From CAVTJL01 sp963752325 (GTDB lineage Bacteria; Pseudomonadota; Alphaproteobacteria; Geminicoccales; Geminicoccaceae): a DNA stretch of 64,000 bases. The stretch is from the NCBI GenBank assembly GCA_963752325.1, contig CAVVXU010000006.1, positions 248,001 to 312,000 on the forward strand, given 5' to 3'. Both the position numbers and the translations under genes were made by a program. Within the stretch, counting starts at the first letter, position 1. Each line of letters opens with the position of its first letter. The notes under the pieces are model-generated. The model saw only the letters and a list, made by a program, of their open reading frames with translations, had not been told where the DNA came from and did not search any database. Positions 45,096 through 60,500 of the stretch are shown here, one piece after another.

Positions 45096-46279
45096 GGATC
45101 GCCATCTTCTCGGACAACTTCCATCCCGAGATCGGCGGCATCCAGGATTCGATCGAGGCCCTGGCGGCGGAGCTGGGCCGCAGGGGCCACGCCGTCGATT
45201 TCTACGTCCCGCGCTATGGCGCCAAGGACTATGCGAGGATCGCGGCAGCGCCGGCCGAGCTCGACCTCGGCGCCAATGTCGATATCCACCGGGTCTGGTC
45301 GCTTCCGGTCACGAGCTCGACGCAGCAGTCCCGCCTCGTGCTCCCTTCGCCCCTGCGCGTGCTGCGGGCGCTGCGCCGGTCGCGGCCGGACATCGTCCAC
45401 AGCCAGACCTTCTTCGGGCTGGGGCTCGACGCCCTGATCGGCGGCCGAGGGCTCGGCATTCCCGTCGTCGGCACCAATCACACCGCCATTCGCGCATTCG
45501 GACCCTATATGCCCATCAAGACGGCATGGGCCGAGGGCCTCGTGATGTGGTATTACAACCGCTGCGACATGGTGACGGCACCCTCGCGCTCGGTGTTCGA
45601 GGAGCTGGGGGTGGGCCGCCTGCGGCCGCCGCTCGAGGTGATCTCCAATCCCATCGACGTCGAGACTTTCGACCCCGTGCCGGAAGGCGGCCGCGAGGCG
45701 CTGGCGGCCGAGCATGGCCTGCCGATCGCGACGCTCGTCTATGCGGGACGGCTGGCGGCCGAGAAGAACATCGACACGATCATGCGCGCCGTCGCGCTGC
45801 TCCAAGAGGGGGGCAGGCCGGTGACGTTGGCGCTGGCCGGGCACGGCGGGGCGCGGCCGCACCTCGAGGCGCTGGCGGCCGAGCTCGGGATCGCGCACCT
45901 GGTCCTCTTCACCGGAACCCTCGACAAGCGTCGCCTGGCCCGACTGTTCCAGCAGGCTGAAATATTCGTCAATATGAGCGAGTCCGAGACCCAGAGCATG
46001 GCCCTTCTTCAGGCCATGGCTTGCGGACTCCCGGCCATCGGCGCAAATTGCCGCGCGTTGCCCGAGTTCATAAGCGACGCCCATGGCTTTGTCATAGGTC
46101 CGCGGGATCATATGGCACTTGCGGAAAGGATCGGCCTCTTGCTCGGGAACAGCGAGGTGCGTGCGACCCTAGGCCGCAACGCCGTATCGTTTGCCAGGCG
46201 CTTCTCCATCGAGGCGGTGGCGGACCAGTGGGAACGGGCCTACCGGAGCCTCGCCGACGGTGAGGCCATGCGACCATGA
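45092..46279 (+). CDS. Glycosyltransferase, GT4 type
   Basis: 395 residues. The N-terminal Rossmann domain starts IAIFSDNFHPEIGGIQDSIE. The donor-binding C-terminal domain has LVYAGRLAAEKNIDTIMRAV and the E-x7-E-like region FVNMSESETQSMALLQAMAC. Start is a TTG overlapping the DedA stop. Typical of retaining GT-B enzymes of the GT4 family, which include lipid mannosyl- and glucosyltransferases. Coupled to the GT2 gene that follows (ATGA). Confidence 0.88.
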   Translation: MRIAIFSDNFHPEIGGIQDSIEALAAELGRRGHAVDFYVPRYGAKDYARIAAAPAELDLGANVDIHRVWSLPVTSSTQQSRLVLPSPLRVLRALRRSRPDIVHSQTFFGLGLDALIGGRGLGIPVVGTNHTAIRAFGPYMPIKTAWAEGLVMWYYNRCDMVTAPSRSVFEELGVGRLRPPLEVISNPIDVETFDPVPEGGREALAAEHGLPIATLVYAGRLAAEKNIDTIMRAVALLQEGGRPVTLALAGHGGARPHLEALAAELGIAHLVLFTGTLDKRRLARLFQQAEIFVNMSESETQSMALLQAMACGLPAIGANCRALPEFISDAHGFVIGPRDHMALAERIGLLLGNSEVRATLGRNAVSFARRFSIEAVADQWERAYRSLADGEAMRP

Positions 46280-47031
46280 CCATCAGACCGCGCATCAGCT
46301 TCGTCGTCCCGGCCTTCAACGAGGAGGCCTATATAAGGCGATCGCTGCTCAGCATTCGCCGCGAGATCCGTCACGCGGGCTGCGATGCCGAGGTCATCGT
46401 CGTCAACAACGCCAGCACCGACGCCACGCGCGAGCTTGCCGCCTCCTTCGAGGGGGTGACCGTCATCGACGAGCCGGTGCGCGGCCTCGTCCAGGCCCGG
46501 AGCGCCGGCTACCGGGCCGCCACGGGCGAGCTCCTCGCCAACATCGATGCCGATACCGTGCTGCCCAGGGATTGGCTGATCAAGGTGCTGAGGGAGTTCT
46601 CCCGCAATGGCCGGCTGGTGGCGGTGAGCGGGCCCTATGTCTACTACGACATATCGGTGCGCTCGAACGTCATCGTCCGCCTGTTCTACTACCTCGGCTA
46701 TCTCTTCTACATCCTGAACCGGCACGTGTTCCGCGTCGGCTCGATGATGCAGGGCGGCAATTTCGTCGTGCGGCGGGATGCGCTGGAGGCCATAGGCGGC
46801 TTCAACGGCGCGTTCAGCTTCTACGGCGAGGACACCGAGCTCGCGCGTCGGCTGAGCGCCGTGGGCGAGGTCAAGTTCACCTTCGACATGCCGGCTCTGT
46901 CCTCGGGCCGTCGGCTCATCGGCGAGGGCATCGTCCGCACGGGCCTCCGCTACTCCATGAACTTCATCTGGGCGTCCTTCTTCGGTCGCCCGTTCACGGA
47001 GGAGTGGGTGGATGTGCGGGTCAAGGACTAG
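46276..47031 (+). CDS. Glycosyltransferase, GT2 type
   Basis: 251 residues, GT-A fold. It opens RISFVVPAFNEEAYIRRSLL. The NNASTDATRELA element and the metal-binding NIDADT are present, with GEDTELARRL further on as the acceptor-side motif. A hydrophobic C-terminal stretch around FYYLGYLFYIL suggests membrane association. Together with the GT4 enzyme and DedA protein it probably builds or moves a glycolipid. Target not readable. Confidence 0.87.
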   Translation: MTIRPRISFVVPAFNEEAYIRRSLLSIRREIRHAGCDAEVIVVNNASTDATRELAASFEGVTVIDEPVRGLVQARSAGYRAATGELLANIDADTVLPRDWLIKVLREFSRNGRLVAVSGPYVYYDISVRSNVIVRLFYYLGYLFYILNRHVFRVGSMMQGGNFVVRRDALEAIGGFNGAFSFYGEDTELARRLSAVGEVKFTFDMPALSSGRRLIGEGIVRTGLRYSMNFIWASFFGRPFTEEWVDVRVKD

Positions 47032-47190
47032 CGCGGGCAGCAATCGACGGCGCTAGGGCCGGAGCGGGCAGGCATGGCCGCCCGCGCGCACGGATCAGCC
47101 CATGCACTGCGCGACCTCGCCGGCCGGCGAGGTCGTACCAGAGGTAGCTGCAGGGAGATGCGCGGCGTCGCCCAGGAGCGGGCTCGCCGC

Positions 47191-47391
47191 TCAGTCCTCC
47201 TCCGCCGCCGCCTTCTCCTTGAGCACGATGACCTGACGGCCGCGGTACATGCCGGTCTTCAGGTCGATATGGTGGGGGCGGCGGTATTCGCCCGAGTCCT
47301 TGTCCTCGACCACGGACGGGACGGTCAGCGCCAGGTGCGAGCGACGCATGTCGCGCCGCGACTTCGCGACCTTCTTTTTCGGAACAGCCAT
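47191..47391 (-). CDS. rpmF: 50S ribosomal protein L32
   Basis: 66 residues, starting MAVPKKKVAKSRRDMRRSHL, the standard bL32 opening. The alphaproteobacterial form without zinc cysteines is seen (no CxxC pair). It is a part of the large ribosomal subunit. The gene stands alone on the minus strand between two plus-strand genes, without the fatty-acid synthesis genes that often follow rpmF. Confidence 0.96.
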   Translation of the reverse strand: MAVPKKKVAKSRRDMRRSHLALTVPSVVEDKDSGEYRRPHHIDLKTGMYRGRQVIVLKEKAAAEED

Positions 47392-47549
47392 CGACGATAT
47401 CCTTGCTACGCGCCAACCAACGCTCGCGGCTGCCGGGGCGCCCGATGTGGCCGGCTACTTAGGCGCTCGGCGCCGGGCGGTCAACGGGCTGCCCCGCGCC
47501 GGCGCAAGCGCTAGAGTGCCTGGCCGAGCGTCAGCTGAGGGCCCAAGCC

Positions 47550-49784
47550 ATGCGGCCGCGCAACGTCGTCATCCTCCTCCTGCTTCTCGCCCTCGCGATT
47601 CCGATCGGCATCGCCGGGCTTCTCCTCTTCGTCGATCTCGATGCCTACAAGCCTACGATCGAGGCCAAGGTGGAGCAGGCGCTCGACCGCAAGGTCGCGA
47701 TCGTGGGCGACATCCGCGTCCTCTGGTCGCTCCACCCGACGCTGCGGATCGACGATGTCCGGGTGGCCAATCCGGCCTGGGCCTCGCGACCCGAGCTGGT
47801 ACGCATCGCAAGGCTGCAGGTCCAGATCAGCGCGCTGCCGCTGCTGGCCGGGCGGGTCGAGGTGCAGCGCGTGACGGTCGAAGGCGCGGACCTGCAGCTC
47901 GAGACGGGCCCGGGCGGCGAGCGCAACTGGCTGTCGGCGCCCGAGGCCAAGGGCGCGTCGCAGGCCACGCCCCGGCCGAGCCCGGCGGCGAGCGCGGCGC
48001 AGGGCGACAAGCGCCTGCCGGTGGTGCGCGAGGTCCGGCTCATCGGCAGCCATGTCACGTACAGGGACGACCGCTCGGGTCATCACTACGACCTCACCGT
48101 CGGCCGGCTGAGCCTCAGCGAGACGCGGCCCGACGGCCCGATCCGCCTCAAGGGCAAGGGGCAGGTGGAGGGGCTCGACGTCGGGATCGGGGGTACCGTG
48201 GGGCCGCTGCAGGCGCTGCTGCGGTCGAGCGGCCCGGCCCCCGTCTCGCTCAGCCTCGAGACCGCGGGCCTCACCGTCTCGCTCGATGGCCAGCTGGGGC
48301 CGGCGGGGGCCGATGGCACCGATCTCGTGGTCTCGGCACAGGGCCCCGGGCTTGCCGCTCTCGAGCGCCTCGTCTCCCCCGACAGCGTTGCGCAGCGCCT
48401 CTTGGCCGGCACCGGCCCGCTCAGCCTGCGCGCGGAGATCACGGGGCAACTCGGCCATCCCGCCGTCTCGGGGATCTCGGCGCGCGCCCTGATGGGCGGG
48501 GTCGAGCTCAAGGCGTCGGGCTCCGTCGCCGACGCCGCCTCGCTGCGCGGGATCGCGCTTCAGCTCTCGGCCGAGGGCCAGCCCGGCTCGCTCGCGGCGG
48601 CGCTGCCCGGCCTGCTGTCCGCCGACCTCCCGCTGTCGGCCCAGGTGGCGGCGCAAGGGGATGCGCGGCGCCTTCGGCTCACGGGGCTCGCCCTTCACGT
48701 GGGCGACAGCGATCTCGCAGGCGAGCTCACCATCGCCACGGACGGCGGCCGGCCTCGGATCGACGGCACGCTCCAGTCGCATCGGCTCGACCTCGAGGCG
48801 CTGCGCGGGGTCAAGTCGGTGGGTCAGGGGCCGGTGAGGCAGGAGAAAGGCTCGGGCGGGGGCAAGGGGCGGGTCTTCAGCGACAAGGTCCTGGATCTGG
48901 GCGCGCTCCGCGCGCTCGACGGCACCATCAAGGCGCATGTGGACGAGCTTCGGCTGGGCGGCATGGCGATCGCCAATCTGGACGCCACCGCCGACCTCGA
49001 GCGAGGCGCGCTGAAGGTGGCGCCGCTCGCGGCCGAGGTTGCGGGCGGCAAGGTCGGGGGATCGCTGGGCCTGGACGCCGACGACGGCACGCCGCGGGTC
49101 GATCTCGCGATGAAGGGCCAGGGCCTCGATCTGGGCATGCTGCTGGCAGCACTGGCGCCGCAGCTGCCGGCGGAGGGTCGTGCGGCCCTCGACGTCGACC
49201 TCCATGGCGCCGGCCGCTCGCCGGCCGAGATAGCCGGCACGCTGGCCGGTCGGGCCGATCTCGCCATCGGCGCCGGGCGGGTCCGCGTCGACCTGCTGCA
49301 GCGGCTGCCCGGCCAGGCCTCGGTGGTGACCAAGGCGCTTCTCGGCGACACGGGGCAGGGCTGGGTCCGGTATGCCTGCGGCGTGGCCGATCTCAAGGCG
49401 GCCCAGGGCGTGGCGCACATCGATCGGCTGGTGGTGCAGGGCGAGAAGAGCACGCTCAGCGGCTCGGGCGAGGTCGATCTCGGCAAGGAGCGGCCGGACG
49501 TCACGATCGTCGGGACGTCGACGATCAAGGGCGTGGCGCTGGGCGTGCCGGTGCACATCGGCGGCACGCTCGAGGACCCGAAGGTCGAGCTCAGCAGCCA
49601 GTCGGTGGTGGAGGGGCTGAAGGGCATCATCGGCGGGCTCGCGGGCGGCGGCGGGGCCGGGGAGGGGAGCTGCGCGGCCGCGGCGTCCGCCCCCGCCCAG
49701 GGTGCCACGGATCCCGCGGCCAGGCCCGAGGATCGCGCCATTCAGGAGCTGGGCCGCCAGCTCAAGGGCCTCTTGGGGCGCTGA
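47550..49784 (+). CDS. AsmA-family protein
   Basis: 744 residues. An N-terminal anchor (VVILLLLLALAIPIGIAGLL) precedes a long beta-rich periplasmic chain. The AsmA start pattern appears in LDRKVAIVGDIRVLWSLHPT and RIDDVRVANPAWAS. The end is GKERPDVTIVGTSTIKGVAL followed by a low-complexity glycine/alanine linker. AsmA-like proteins are thought to carry phospholipids between membranes. The frame is intact. The next 342 bases lead into the rRNA operon on the same strand. Confidence 0.85.
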   Translation: MRPRNVVILLLLLALAIPIGIAGLLLFVDLDAYKPTIEAKVEQALDRKVAIVGDIRVLWSLHPTLRIDDVRVANPAWASRPELVRIARLQVQISALPLLAGRVEVQRVTVEGADLQLETGPGGERNWLSAPEAKGASQATPRPSPAASAAQGDKRLPVVREVRLIGSHVTYRDDRSGHHYDLTVGRLSLSETRPDGPIRLKGKGQVEGLDVGIGGTVGPLQALLRSSGPAPVSLSLETAGLTVSLDGQLGPAGADGTDLVVSAQGPGLAALERLVSPDSVAQRLLAGTGPLSLRAEITGQLGHPAVSGISARALMGGVELKASGSVADAASLRGIALQLSAEGQPGSLAAALPGLLSADLPLSAQVAAQGDARRLRLTGLALHVGDSDLAGELTIATDGGRPRIDGTLQSHRLDLEALRGVKSVGQGPVRQEKGSGGGKGRVFSDKVLDLGALRALDGTIKAHVDELRLGGMAIANLDATADLERGALKVAPLAAEVAGGKVGGSLGLDADDGTPRVDLAMKGQGLDLGMLLAALAPQLPAEGRAALDVDLHGAGRSPAEIAGTLAGRADLAIGAGRVRVDLLQRLPGQASVVTKALLGDTGQGWVRYACGVADLKAAQGVAHIDRLVVQGEKSTLSGSGEVDLGKERPDVTIVGTSTIKGVALGVPVHIGGTLEDPKVELSSQSVVEGLKGIIGGLAGGGGAGEGSCAAAASAPAQGATDPAARPEDRAIQELGRQLKGLLGR

Positions 49785-50126
49785 GGGCGGAGATGGCTGC
49801 GGCGTCCTGGCCCGGCCGCATTGTCGCCGAGCCGTCAAAAAGGGGCTTGATCTCCCCGGGGCCTGCGAGTACACCCCGCCTCGCCGCTGACGAGGCGGCA
49901 CACCCGGACAGCAGACGGACACCGGGCCCGGAAACGGGAGGGTGGAACGTCTCTGGTTCGGACGCTCTTTTGACAAGTTGTGATTGTATCTGGAGGGGAT
50001 GTGCAGGCGGCGGTGGAGTCGTCTGAGGCATCTTCTGGTGGGTCTCGAGGCGCTGTTTCGTCTGGGTTTTGGCCTGGGCGGGGTGGTGCTGTGAGTTGAC
50101 CTTTTTTTGGCCAGTGATGCTGGGAT
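49785..50126 (+). promoter_or_regulatory. rRNA operon leader with a -35-like box
   Basis: No protein gene is supported. A TTGACA at 49970-49975 in a short AT-richer patch is the best -35 candidate for the rRNA operon, about 150 bases before the mature 16S end. I could not find a good -10 box at 16-18 bases. A TGTATC lies only nine bases on. The stretch also includes a T-run (CTTTTTTTGG at 50101) that may be part of the processing leader. Confidence 0.4.
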
Positions 50127-51617
<1,491 letters not shown>

Positions 51618-51833
51618 AGGCCCCATAAAACCTGCATCGATGGCTTTCGGGCCATCGCGGCGTTCGACGGTTTTACGGGGACCCTGTCGGTCACCGCACA
51701 GCGGTGACTGATAAATACCCACCGCCGTCTGCATATCCCTTCCGGAGGTTGGAGATCGAACGTCAGGGGTCGGCTTTGCGCCTTGCGCGCGTGCCGGTCC
51801 TTGGTGATCTCCGGCTTTGGTTCTCTGGAGTCC

Positions 51834-51910
<77 letters not shown>

Positions 51911-52110
51911 GAGTAGCCCTGGCGGAGCGTGTTCCGTCGGGCCTTTGCTCTTTTTACATCGTGAAGTGGTAGTCGGTCGATGCCGTCGCGTGTCTCGCGT
52001 GGCGGCATCGCATGATCATGCGGGTGAGCGTCCGGGGTCTGTTCCTTGGCCCCTGGCGCTCTTGAGGCATGGGTATGCTTGCCGTCCCGGCCTGCTTGTG
52101 GCTGGGGCGG

Positions 52111-54883
<2,773 letters not shown>

Positions 54884-54999
54884 GCCCCAGCCACAAGAAG
54901 GCTGGACGGCAAGCCTGCCCATGCCCCCGCATGATCATGACCCAGCTCCCTTCACGACCCCGCCAAGGCGGGGCCGCGAGGAGAGCCGGGACGCTTCGA

Positions 55000-55118
55000 C
55001 GACCTGGTGGCAAGGCGCGGGTGCCCCACCCGATCCCATTCCGAACTCGGCCGTGAAACCCCGCTGCGCCCATGGTACTGCGTCTTAAGGCGTGGGAGAG
55101 TAGGTCGCCGCCAGGTCC
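55000..55118 (+). rRNA. rrf: 5S ribosomal RNA
   Basis: About 119 bases. The terminal helix is made by GACCTGG and CCAGGTC. Core landmarks are CCCATTCCGAACTCGG and GGGAGAGTAGGTC. It is placed 116 bases after the 23S end. Confidence 0.95.
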
Positions 55119-55156
55119 TCCAAGCGCCCCAATACCGACTACACACTCACGATCCC

Positions 55157-55234
<78 letters not shown>

Positions 55235-55240
55235 ACCTTA

Positions 55241-55271
55241 GGCCCTTGAAAGCACCTCGCTTCCAAGGGCC
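55241..55271 (+). terminator. Putative terminator of the rRNA operon
   Basis: GGCCCTTG pairs with CAAGGGCC around a 15-base loop, eight bases after the initiator tRNA. It is followed by TTGTC, a weak T-rich tail. Best candidate for the end of the rRNA transcript. Confidence 0.5.
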
Positions 55272-55344
55272 TTGTCATGTCCGCTCCCCGATGGACAATC
55301 CGCCTGAGGCGCTACCGGCGCGCTCCGGGAAAGGGGCTCGTGAC

Positions 55345-56650
55345 ATGACGCATCTCAGGGATGGTGACTTCCTTCCTCCCTCCGAGCTTCGCGCGCTCCA
55401 GCACAGCCTGTGGGAGCGCCAGCGTCAGCATGTCGAGAAAAGCTCCGCGTTCTACCATGAGCTCTGGGGAGGCAGGCAGGCGCCGGCCGATCTGGAGGAT
55501 CTCGCAGCGCTGCCGCTGACCGACAAGGCCGCGCTCCGCCGCTCGCAGGCCCTGCATCCGCCCTTCGGCAGCTACCTCGCCGCGCCACGCGCCGCCGCGG
55601 TCCGCCTCCACCGCACCTCGGGCACCACCGGCCAGGCGATGAACCTGGCTTTGTCGGCCGAGGACTGCCACATCACCCAGATCGTGGGCGGGCGGAGCCA
55701 CCGCGCCGCCGGCCTCGGGCCCGGGCATACCGTCGTCCATTGCCTGAGCTATCAGATGTGGATGGGCGGGCTCACCGATCACCTGACCCTGGAGGAGACG
55801 GGTGCCCTCGTGGTGCCGTTCGGGGTCGGCGGGAGCGAGCTTCTGATCCGCACGATCCGCGAGGTCGGCATCGACGCGATCTCCTGCACGCCTTCCTATC
55901 CTGCCGTGCTGGAGCGGGTGCTCGAAGAGCGCTTCCCGGGCTTGGCGCCCAGGGATCTGGGCCTGAGGCTCGGCCTCTTCGGCGGCGAGGCGGGCCTCGA
56001 CGATCCGGCCCTGCGCGCGAGGCTGCGCGAGACCTGGGGCATGGAGCCGCGCAACGCCAATTACGGCGTCTCGGACGTCCTCTCCAACTTCGCGGCCCAG
56101 TGCGAGCACGACACCCGGCTGCATTTCCTCGCCGCCGACCTGCTCTTCCCGGAGCTGATCGACCCCGAGACGACGGACGTCCTGCCGCTCGCCGCGGGCG
56201 AGCACGGGCGAGCTGGTCCTCACCCACCTCGATCGCACCTGCCAGCCGCTGGTGCGCTTCCGCACCGGCGACATCGTCGCGATCGACGAGACCGGGCCCT
56301 GCCGCTGCGGCCGGCACGGCTTCCGCTTCCGCGTGGTGGGCCGCAGCGACGACATGGTGGTGGTGCGCGGGCTCAATCTCTTTCCCACCATGGTCGCGGC
56401 CGTGCTGGCGGCGATCCCGGCTCTCTCGGGCGACTACCGGATCCTGCTCGACAGCCCGCCACCCCATGACGTCCTGCCGATCACCTGCGAGACCGCGCGC
56501 GGGCAGGCAGGGGGCGCCGATCTCGCACGGCATGTCGAGGCCGCGCTGAAGCGCGATCTCGGTGCCACCGCGCGCGTCACCCTGGTCCCGCACGGCACCT
56601 TCCCGGTGACCGAGGGCAAGACGCGGCGCGTGCTGCGGAGCTACGCATGA
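55345..56650 (+). CDS. PaaK-like AMP-forming CoA ligase (one frame break)
   Basis: About 434 residues after repair, phenylacetate-CoA-ligase type. LHRTSGTTGQAMNLA is the P-loop region and SCTPSYPAVLERVLEE the mid-domain. After repair LFGGEAGLDDPAL and RTGDIVAIDE with a CRCG zinc-like motif are in place. EGKTRRVLRSYA gives the C-terminal lysine. The frame breaks near 56209. Removing one base joins AAGEHG to ELVLTHLDRTCQPLVRFRTG. Start at 55345 chosen because upstream codons lie against the rRNA terminator. The stop overlaps the enoyl-CoA hydratase start (ATGA). The pair suggests activation and hydration of an aromatic or enoyl acid. Confidence 0.82.
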
Positions 56651-57435
56651 CGGTCTTCACCTACGCCACCGTCCTGAGCTCGCTCGGCGAGGGCGGCATC
56701 CGCACCATCGCCCTCAACCGGCCGGCCAGCCTCAACGCCATGAGCCGTGCCCTGATCCTGGACGTCGTGCGCGCCTTCGACGACGCCAATGGCTGCCCGT
56801 CGACCAGGGTCATCGTCTTCACCGGCGAGGGGCGTGCCTTCTGCGCCGGCGACGACCGGCGCCAGCATGTCCACCCGGAGAGCGAGGCCGAGGCCCGCGA
56901 GCTCGTGGACGCGATCCAGGCGGCGACGCGCGCCATCACCTTCGGGGCCAAGCCGGTCGTCGGTGCCATCAATGGCTGGGCCGTCGGCGGCGGCTTCGAG
57001 TGGGCCATCAACTGCGACTTCCCGATCTGGGCCGAGAGCGCCCGTGCCTTCTTCCCCGAGCTCGGCCTCGGCGTCTTCGTCACGGGCGGGGTGACGGCGC
57101 TGCTGCCGGCCCTGGTGGGCCTCCAGAAGGCGCGCGAGATGCTCTATCTGGGCGAGACCTATACGGCCAAGGCGCTCCTCGATCTGGGGGTGGCATGGCG
57201 CGTCGTGCCGGACGACGTCCTGCGCGCGGAGGCGCTGGCGGTGGCGGGCCGGCTCGCCGCCCTGCCGCCCGAGGCGGTCCGCCGGATGAAGCGGGCGCTC
57301 AACGCCACCAGCACCTCGGGCATCGAGCGGGCCCTGGCGATCGAGACCGAGGCCACGGTGGCGGGCTTCCTCGACCCCGAGACGTCCCGCCGCCTTCTGG
57401 CGTTCGGCCCGAGGCGGCCTGCCGGCGGGGGGTGA
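56647..57435 (+). CDS. Enoyl-CoA hydratase/isomerase family protein
   Basis: 262 residues of the crotonase fold. The oxyanion hole is formed by FCAGDDRRQHV and by INGWAVGGGFEWAINCDFPI. The glutamates and aspartates of the active site lie around FFPELGLGVFVTGGV. It acts on CoA thioesters and is coupled with the CoA ligase upstream. The exact reaction (hydration, isomerisation, hydrolysis) is not decided by the motifs. Confidence 0.88.
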   Translation: MTVFTYATVLSSLGEGGIRTIALNRPASLNAMSRALILDVVRAFDDANGCPSTRVIVFTGEGRAFCAGDDRRQHVHPESEAEARELVDAIQAATRAITFGAKPVVGAINGWAVGGGFEWAINCDFPIWAESARAFFPELGLGVFVTGGVTALLPALVGLQKAREMLYLGETYTAKALLDLGVAWRVVPDDVLRAEALAVAGRLAALPPEAVRRMKRALNATSTSGIERALAIETEATVAGFLDPETSRRLLAFGPRRPAGGG

Positions 57436-57585
57436 CGCCGCGCTCGGCGGCCTCCGCTATCGTCCGCGGCCCTGCTCGCAGGCCTGTCCTTGGCGGGAAG
57501 GACGACTACGTCAAAACCTGCGAGACGTATGGCCGGCTGGGCGGGCCTATAGTGCCCGTCACACGCCGATGACCGGGGCGCCGAG

Positions 57586-60500
57586 ATGCCTGAGCTCGAT
57601 CCGCGATGGGACCGCAACAAGCGCCGGGACGAGAGGGAGCTGCTGGCCGAGCTGGTCCGCCTGGCGGCGCTCGATCGGGAGCAGCGCGTGCGCATCGTCC
57701 GGCGCGCCACCGATCTCGTCGAGCGCATCCGCCGCGAGGCGCGGCCGGGGCTGGCCAAGTCCTTCCTCGTCGAGTACGGGCTCTCGACGGACGAGGGCCT
57801 GGCCCTCATGCGCCTCGCCGAGGCGCTGCTGCGCGTGCCGGACCTCGCCACGATCGACGCGCTGATCGAGGACAAGATCGCCGCCGCCGACTGGCGCCGC
57901 CATGCCGGGCATTCGCCCTCGCCGCTGGTCAACGCCGCGACACGCGGCCTCGCCCTCTCGGGCAGGCTGCTGGGTGCCGAGGACGAGGGCGTCCTCGGCG
58001 GTGCGGTGCGTCGGCTGACCGAGCCCGTGATCCGCGTCGCCGTGGCCCAGGCGATGCGCGAGATGGGCCACCAGTTCGTGCTCGGGCAGGACATCCGTGC
58101 CGGCATGCGGCGCGCGGCACGGCAGGAGGCCCGCGGCTACACCTATTCCTACGACATGCTGGGCGAGGCGGCGATGACGGCCGCCGACGCCACCCGCTAT
58201 GCGCAAGCCTACAGCGATGCCATCGCCGCCATCGCCACGGCCTGCCGCTCCGGCGAGATCGCCGCCAACCCCGGCATCTCGGTCAAGCTCTCGGCGCTGC
58301 ATCCGCGCTACCAGGTGGCCAAAGCCGATCGGGTGATGGCCGAGCTCGTGCCGGTGCTGGGCGATCTCGCGAGGCGTGCCGCCAGGGCCCGGATGGGCTT
58401 CAACATCGATGCCGAGGAGGCCGACCGGCTGGGCCTCTCGCTCGCGGTCATCGAGACCGTGCTGGCCGACCCCGAGCTTGCCGGCTGGGACGGCTTCGGC
58501 GTCGTCGTCCAGGCCTATGGCCGCCGCGCCCCCGACGTCATCGACGGCCTTCACGAGCTGGCGACGCGCCTCGATCGCCGCCTCATGGTGCGGCTCGTGA
58601 AGGGCGCCTACTGGGACGGCGAGATCAAGCGCGCGCAGGTCGACGGCCTGGACGACTTCCCGGTCTTCACGCGCAAGGCCGCCTCGGACGTCAGCTACAT
58701 CGCCAATGCGCGCCGGCTCCTGACGCTCTGCGATCGCCTCTACCCGCAGCTCGCGACCCACAACGCGCACAGCGTGGCCGCCATCCTCGAGATGGCGGAC
58801 GGCCTCGATCGCAGCCGCTTCGAGTTCCAGCGCCTGCACGGCATGGGCGAGGCGCTGCACGAGATCGTCCGGCGCGGCGCCGGCGCCCGCTGCCGCATCT
58901 ATGCGCCCGTCGGGGCGCACCGGGACCTTCTGGCCTACCTCGTCCGCCGGCTGCTCGAGAACGGCGCCAACTCCTCCTTCGTCAACCAGATCGCCGACCC
59001 GTCGGTGCCGGCGAGCGCCGTCGCCGCCTGCCCCTTCGCGGCGCTCGAGGCGCCGCTCTCCGACGCCGGGCCCGTCATGCGCAAGGCGCCCGACCTCTTC
59101 GGGCCCGGGCGTCGCAACGCGCGGGGCTTCGATCTCAGCGACACCCGCGAGCTCGCGCGGATCGATGCCGCGCGCTCCCGGCCGGGCCCCTGGGCGGTCG
59201 GTCCCATCATTGCGGGCCCGGTGACCGGCGGTGTCGTGGAGACTGCCCGCAACCCTGCCACCGGCGAGCCCATCGGCACGGTCGCCGCAGCGTCCGCCCA
59301 GGACGTCGCCACCGCCCTCGCTGCCGCTCGCCCCTGGGCGGTGCCCGTGGCGGAGCGCGCGCGGATCCTTCGGCGCGCCGCCGATCTCTATGAGCAGGGT
59401 TTCGGCGCCATCTTCTCTCTCCTCGCGACCGAGGCCGGCAAGACGCTGCCCGACGCCGTGGCCGAGCTGCGCGAGGCCGTGGACTTCCTCCGCTACTATG
59501 CGGGCGAGGCGGTGCGCGTGGGCGGCGAGGCGCGGGGGCTTTTTGTCTGTATCTCGCCCTGGAACTTCCCGCTCGCCATCTTCACAGGCCAGGTGGCGGC
59601 AGCGCTCGCCACCGGCAACGCTGTCCTGGCCAAGCCCGCCGAGGCGACGCCTGCCATTGCCGCCTGGGGCGTGCGGCTGCTGCACGAGGCCGGCGTGCCG
59701 CCCGAGGCGCTCCAGCTCCTGCCCGGGCAGGGCGGCACCGTCGGCTCGGCGCTCACCGCCGATGCGCGCATCGGCGGGGTGGCCTTCACCGGGTCCACCG
59801 CCACGGCACGGCGCATCCAGCGGGCGATGGCGGAGCGTGCCGCACCCGGAACACCGCTCATCGCCGAGACGGGCGGCCTCAACGCGATGATCGTTGACAG
59901 CACGGCGCTGCCCGAGCAGGCGGTCCGCGATGTCATCGCCTCGGCCTTCCAGTCGGCCGGCCAGCGCTGCTCGGCCCTGCGCTGTCTCTATGTGCAGGAG
60001 GATGTCGAGCCGCATCTGCGCTCGATGATCGTGGGCGCCATGAACGAGCTGGCGCTGGGCGATCCCTGGGAGCTCGCGACCGATCTCGGGCCCGTCATCA
60101 CCGAGGCCGCCAAGGCCGATATCGAGGCCTATGTGGAGCGCGCCGCCGCCGAGGGGCGCCTGATCCACCGCCTGGCCGCGCCCGCGCAGGGCAGCTTCGT
60201 CGCCCCGGCGCTTATCCGGGTGAACGGCATCGCGGAGCTCGAGAAGGAGGTCTTCGGCCCGGTGCTGCATCTCGCAAGCTTCAAAGCCGCCGACCTCGAG
60301 GCCGTGATCGAGGCGATCAACGCCAGGGGCTACGGCCTCACCTTTGGCCTGCACAGCCGGATCGACCGGCGGGTCGAGGAGGTCTCGGCACGTGCCCATG
60401 TCGGCAACATCTACGTCAACCGCAACCAGATCGGCGCCGTCGTCGGCTCGCAGCCCTTCGGCGGCGAGGGGCTGTCGGGCACCGGCCCCAAGGCGGGCGG

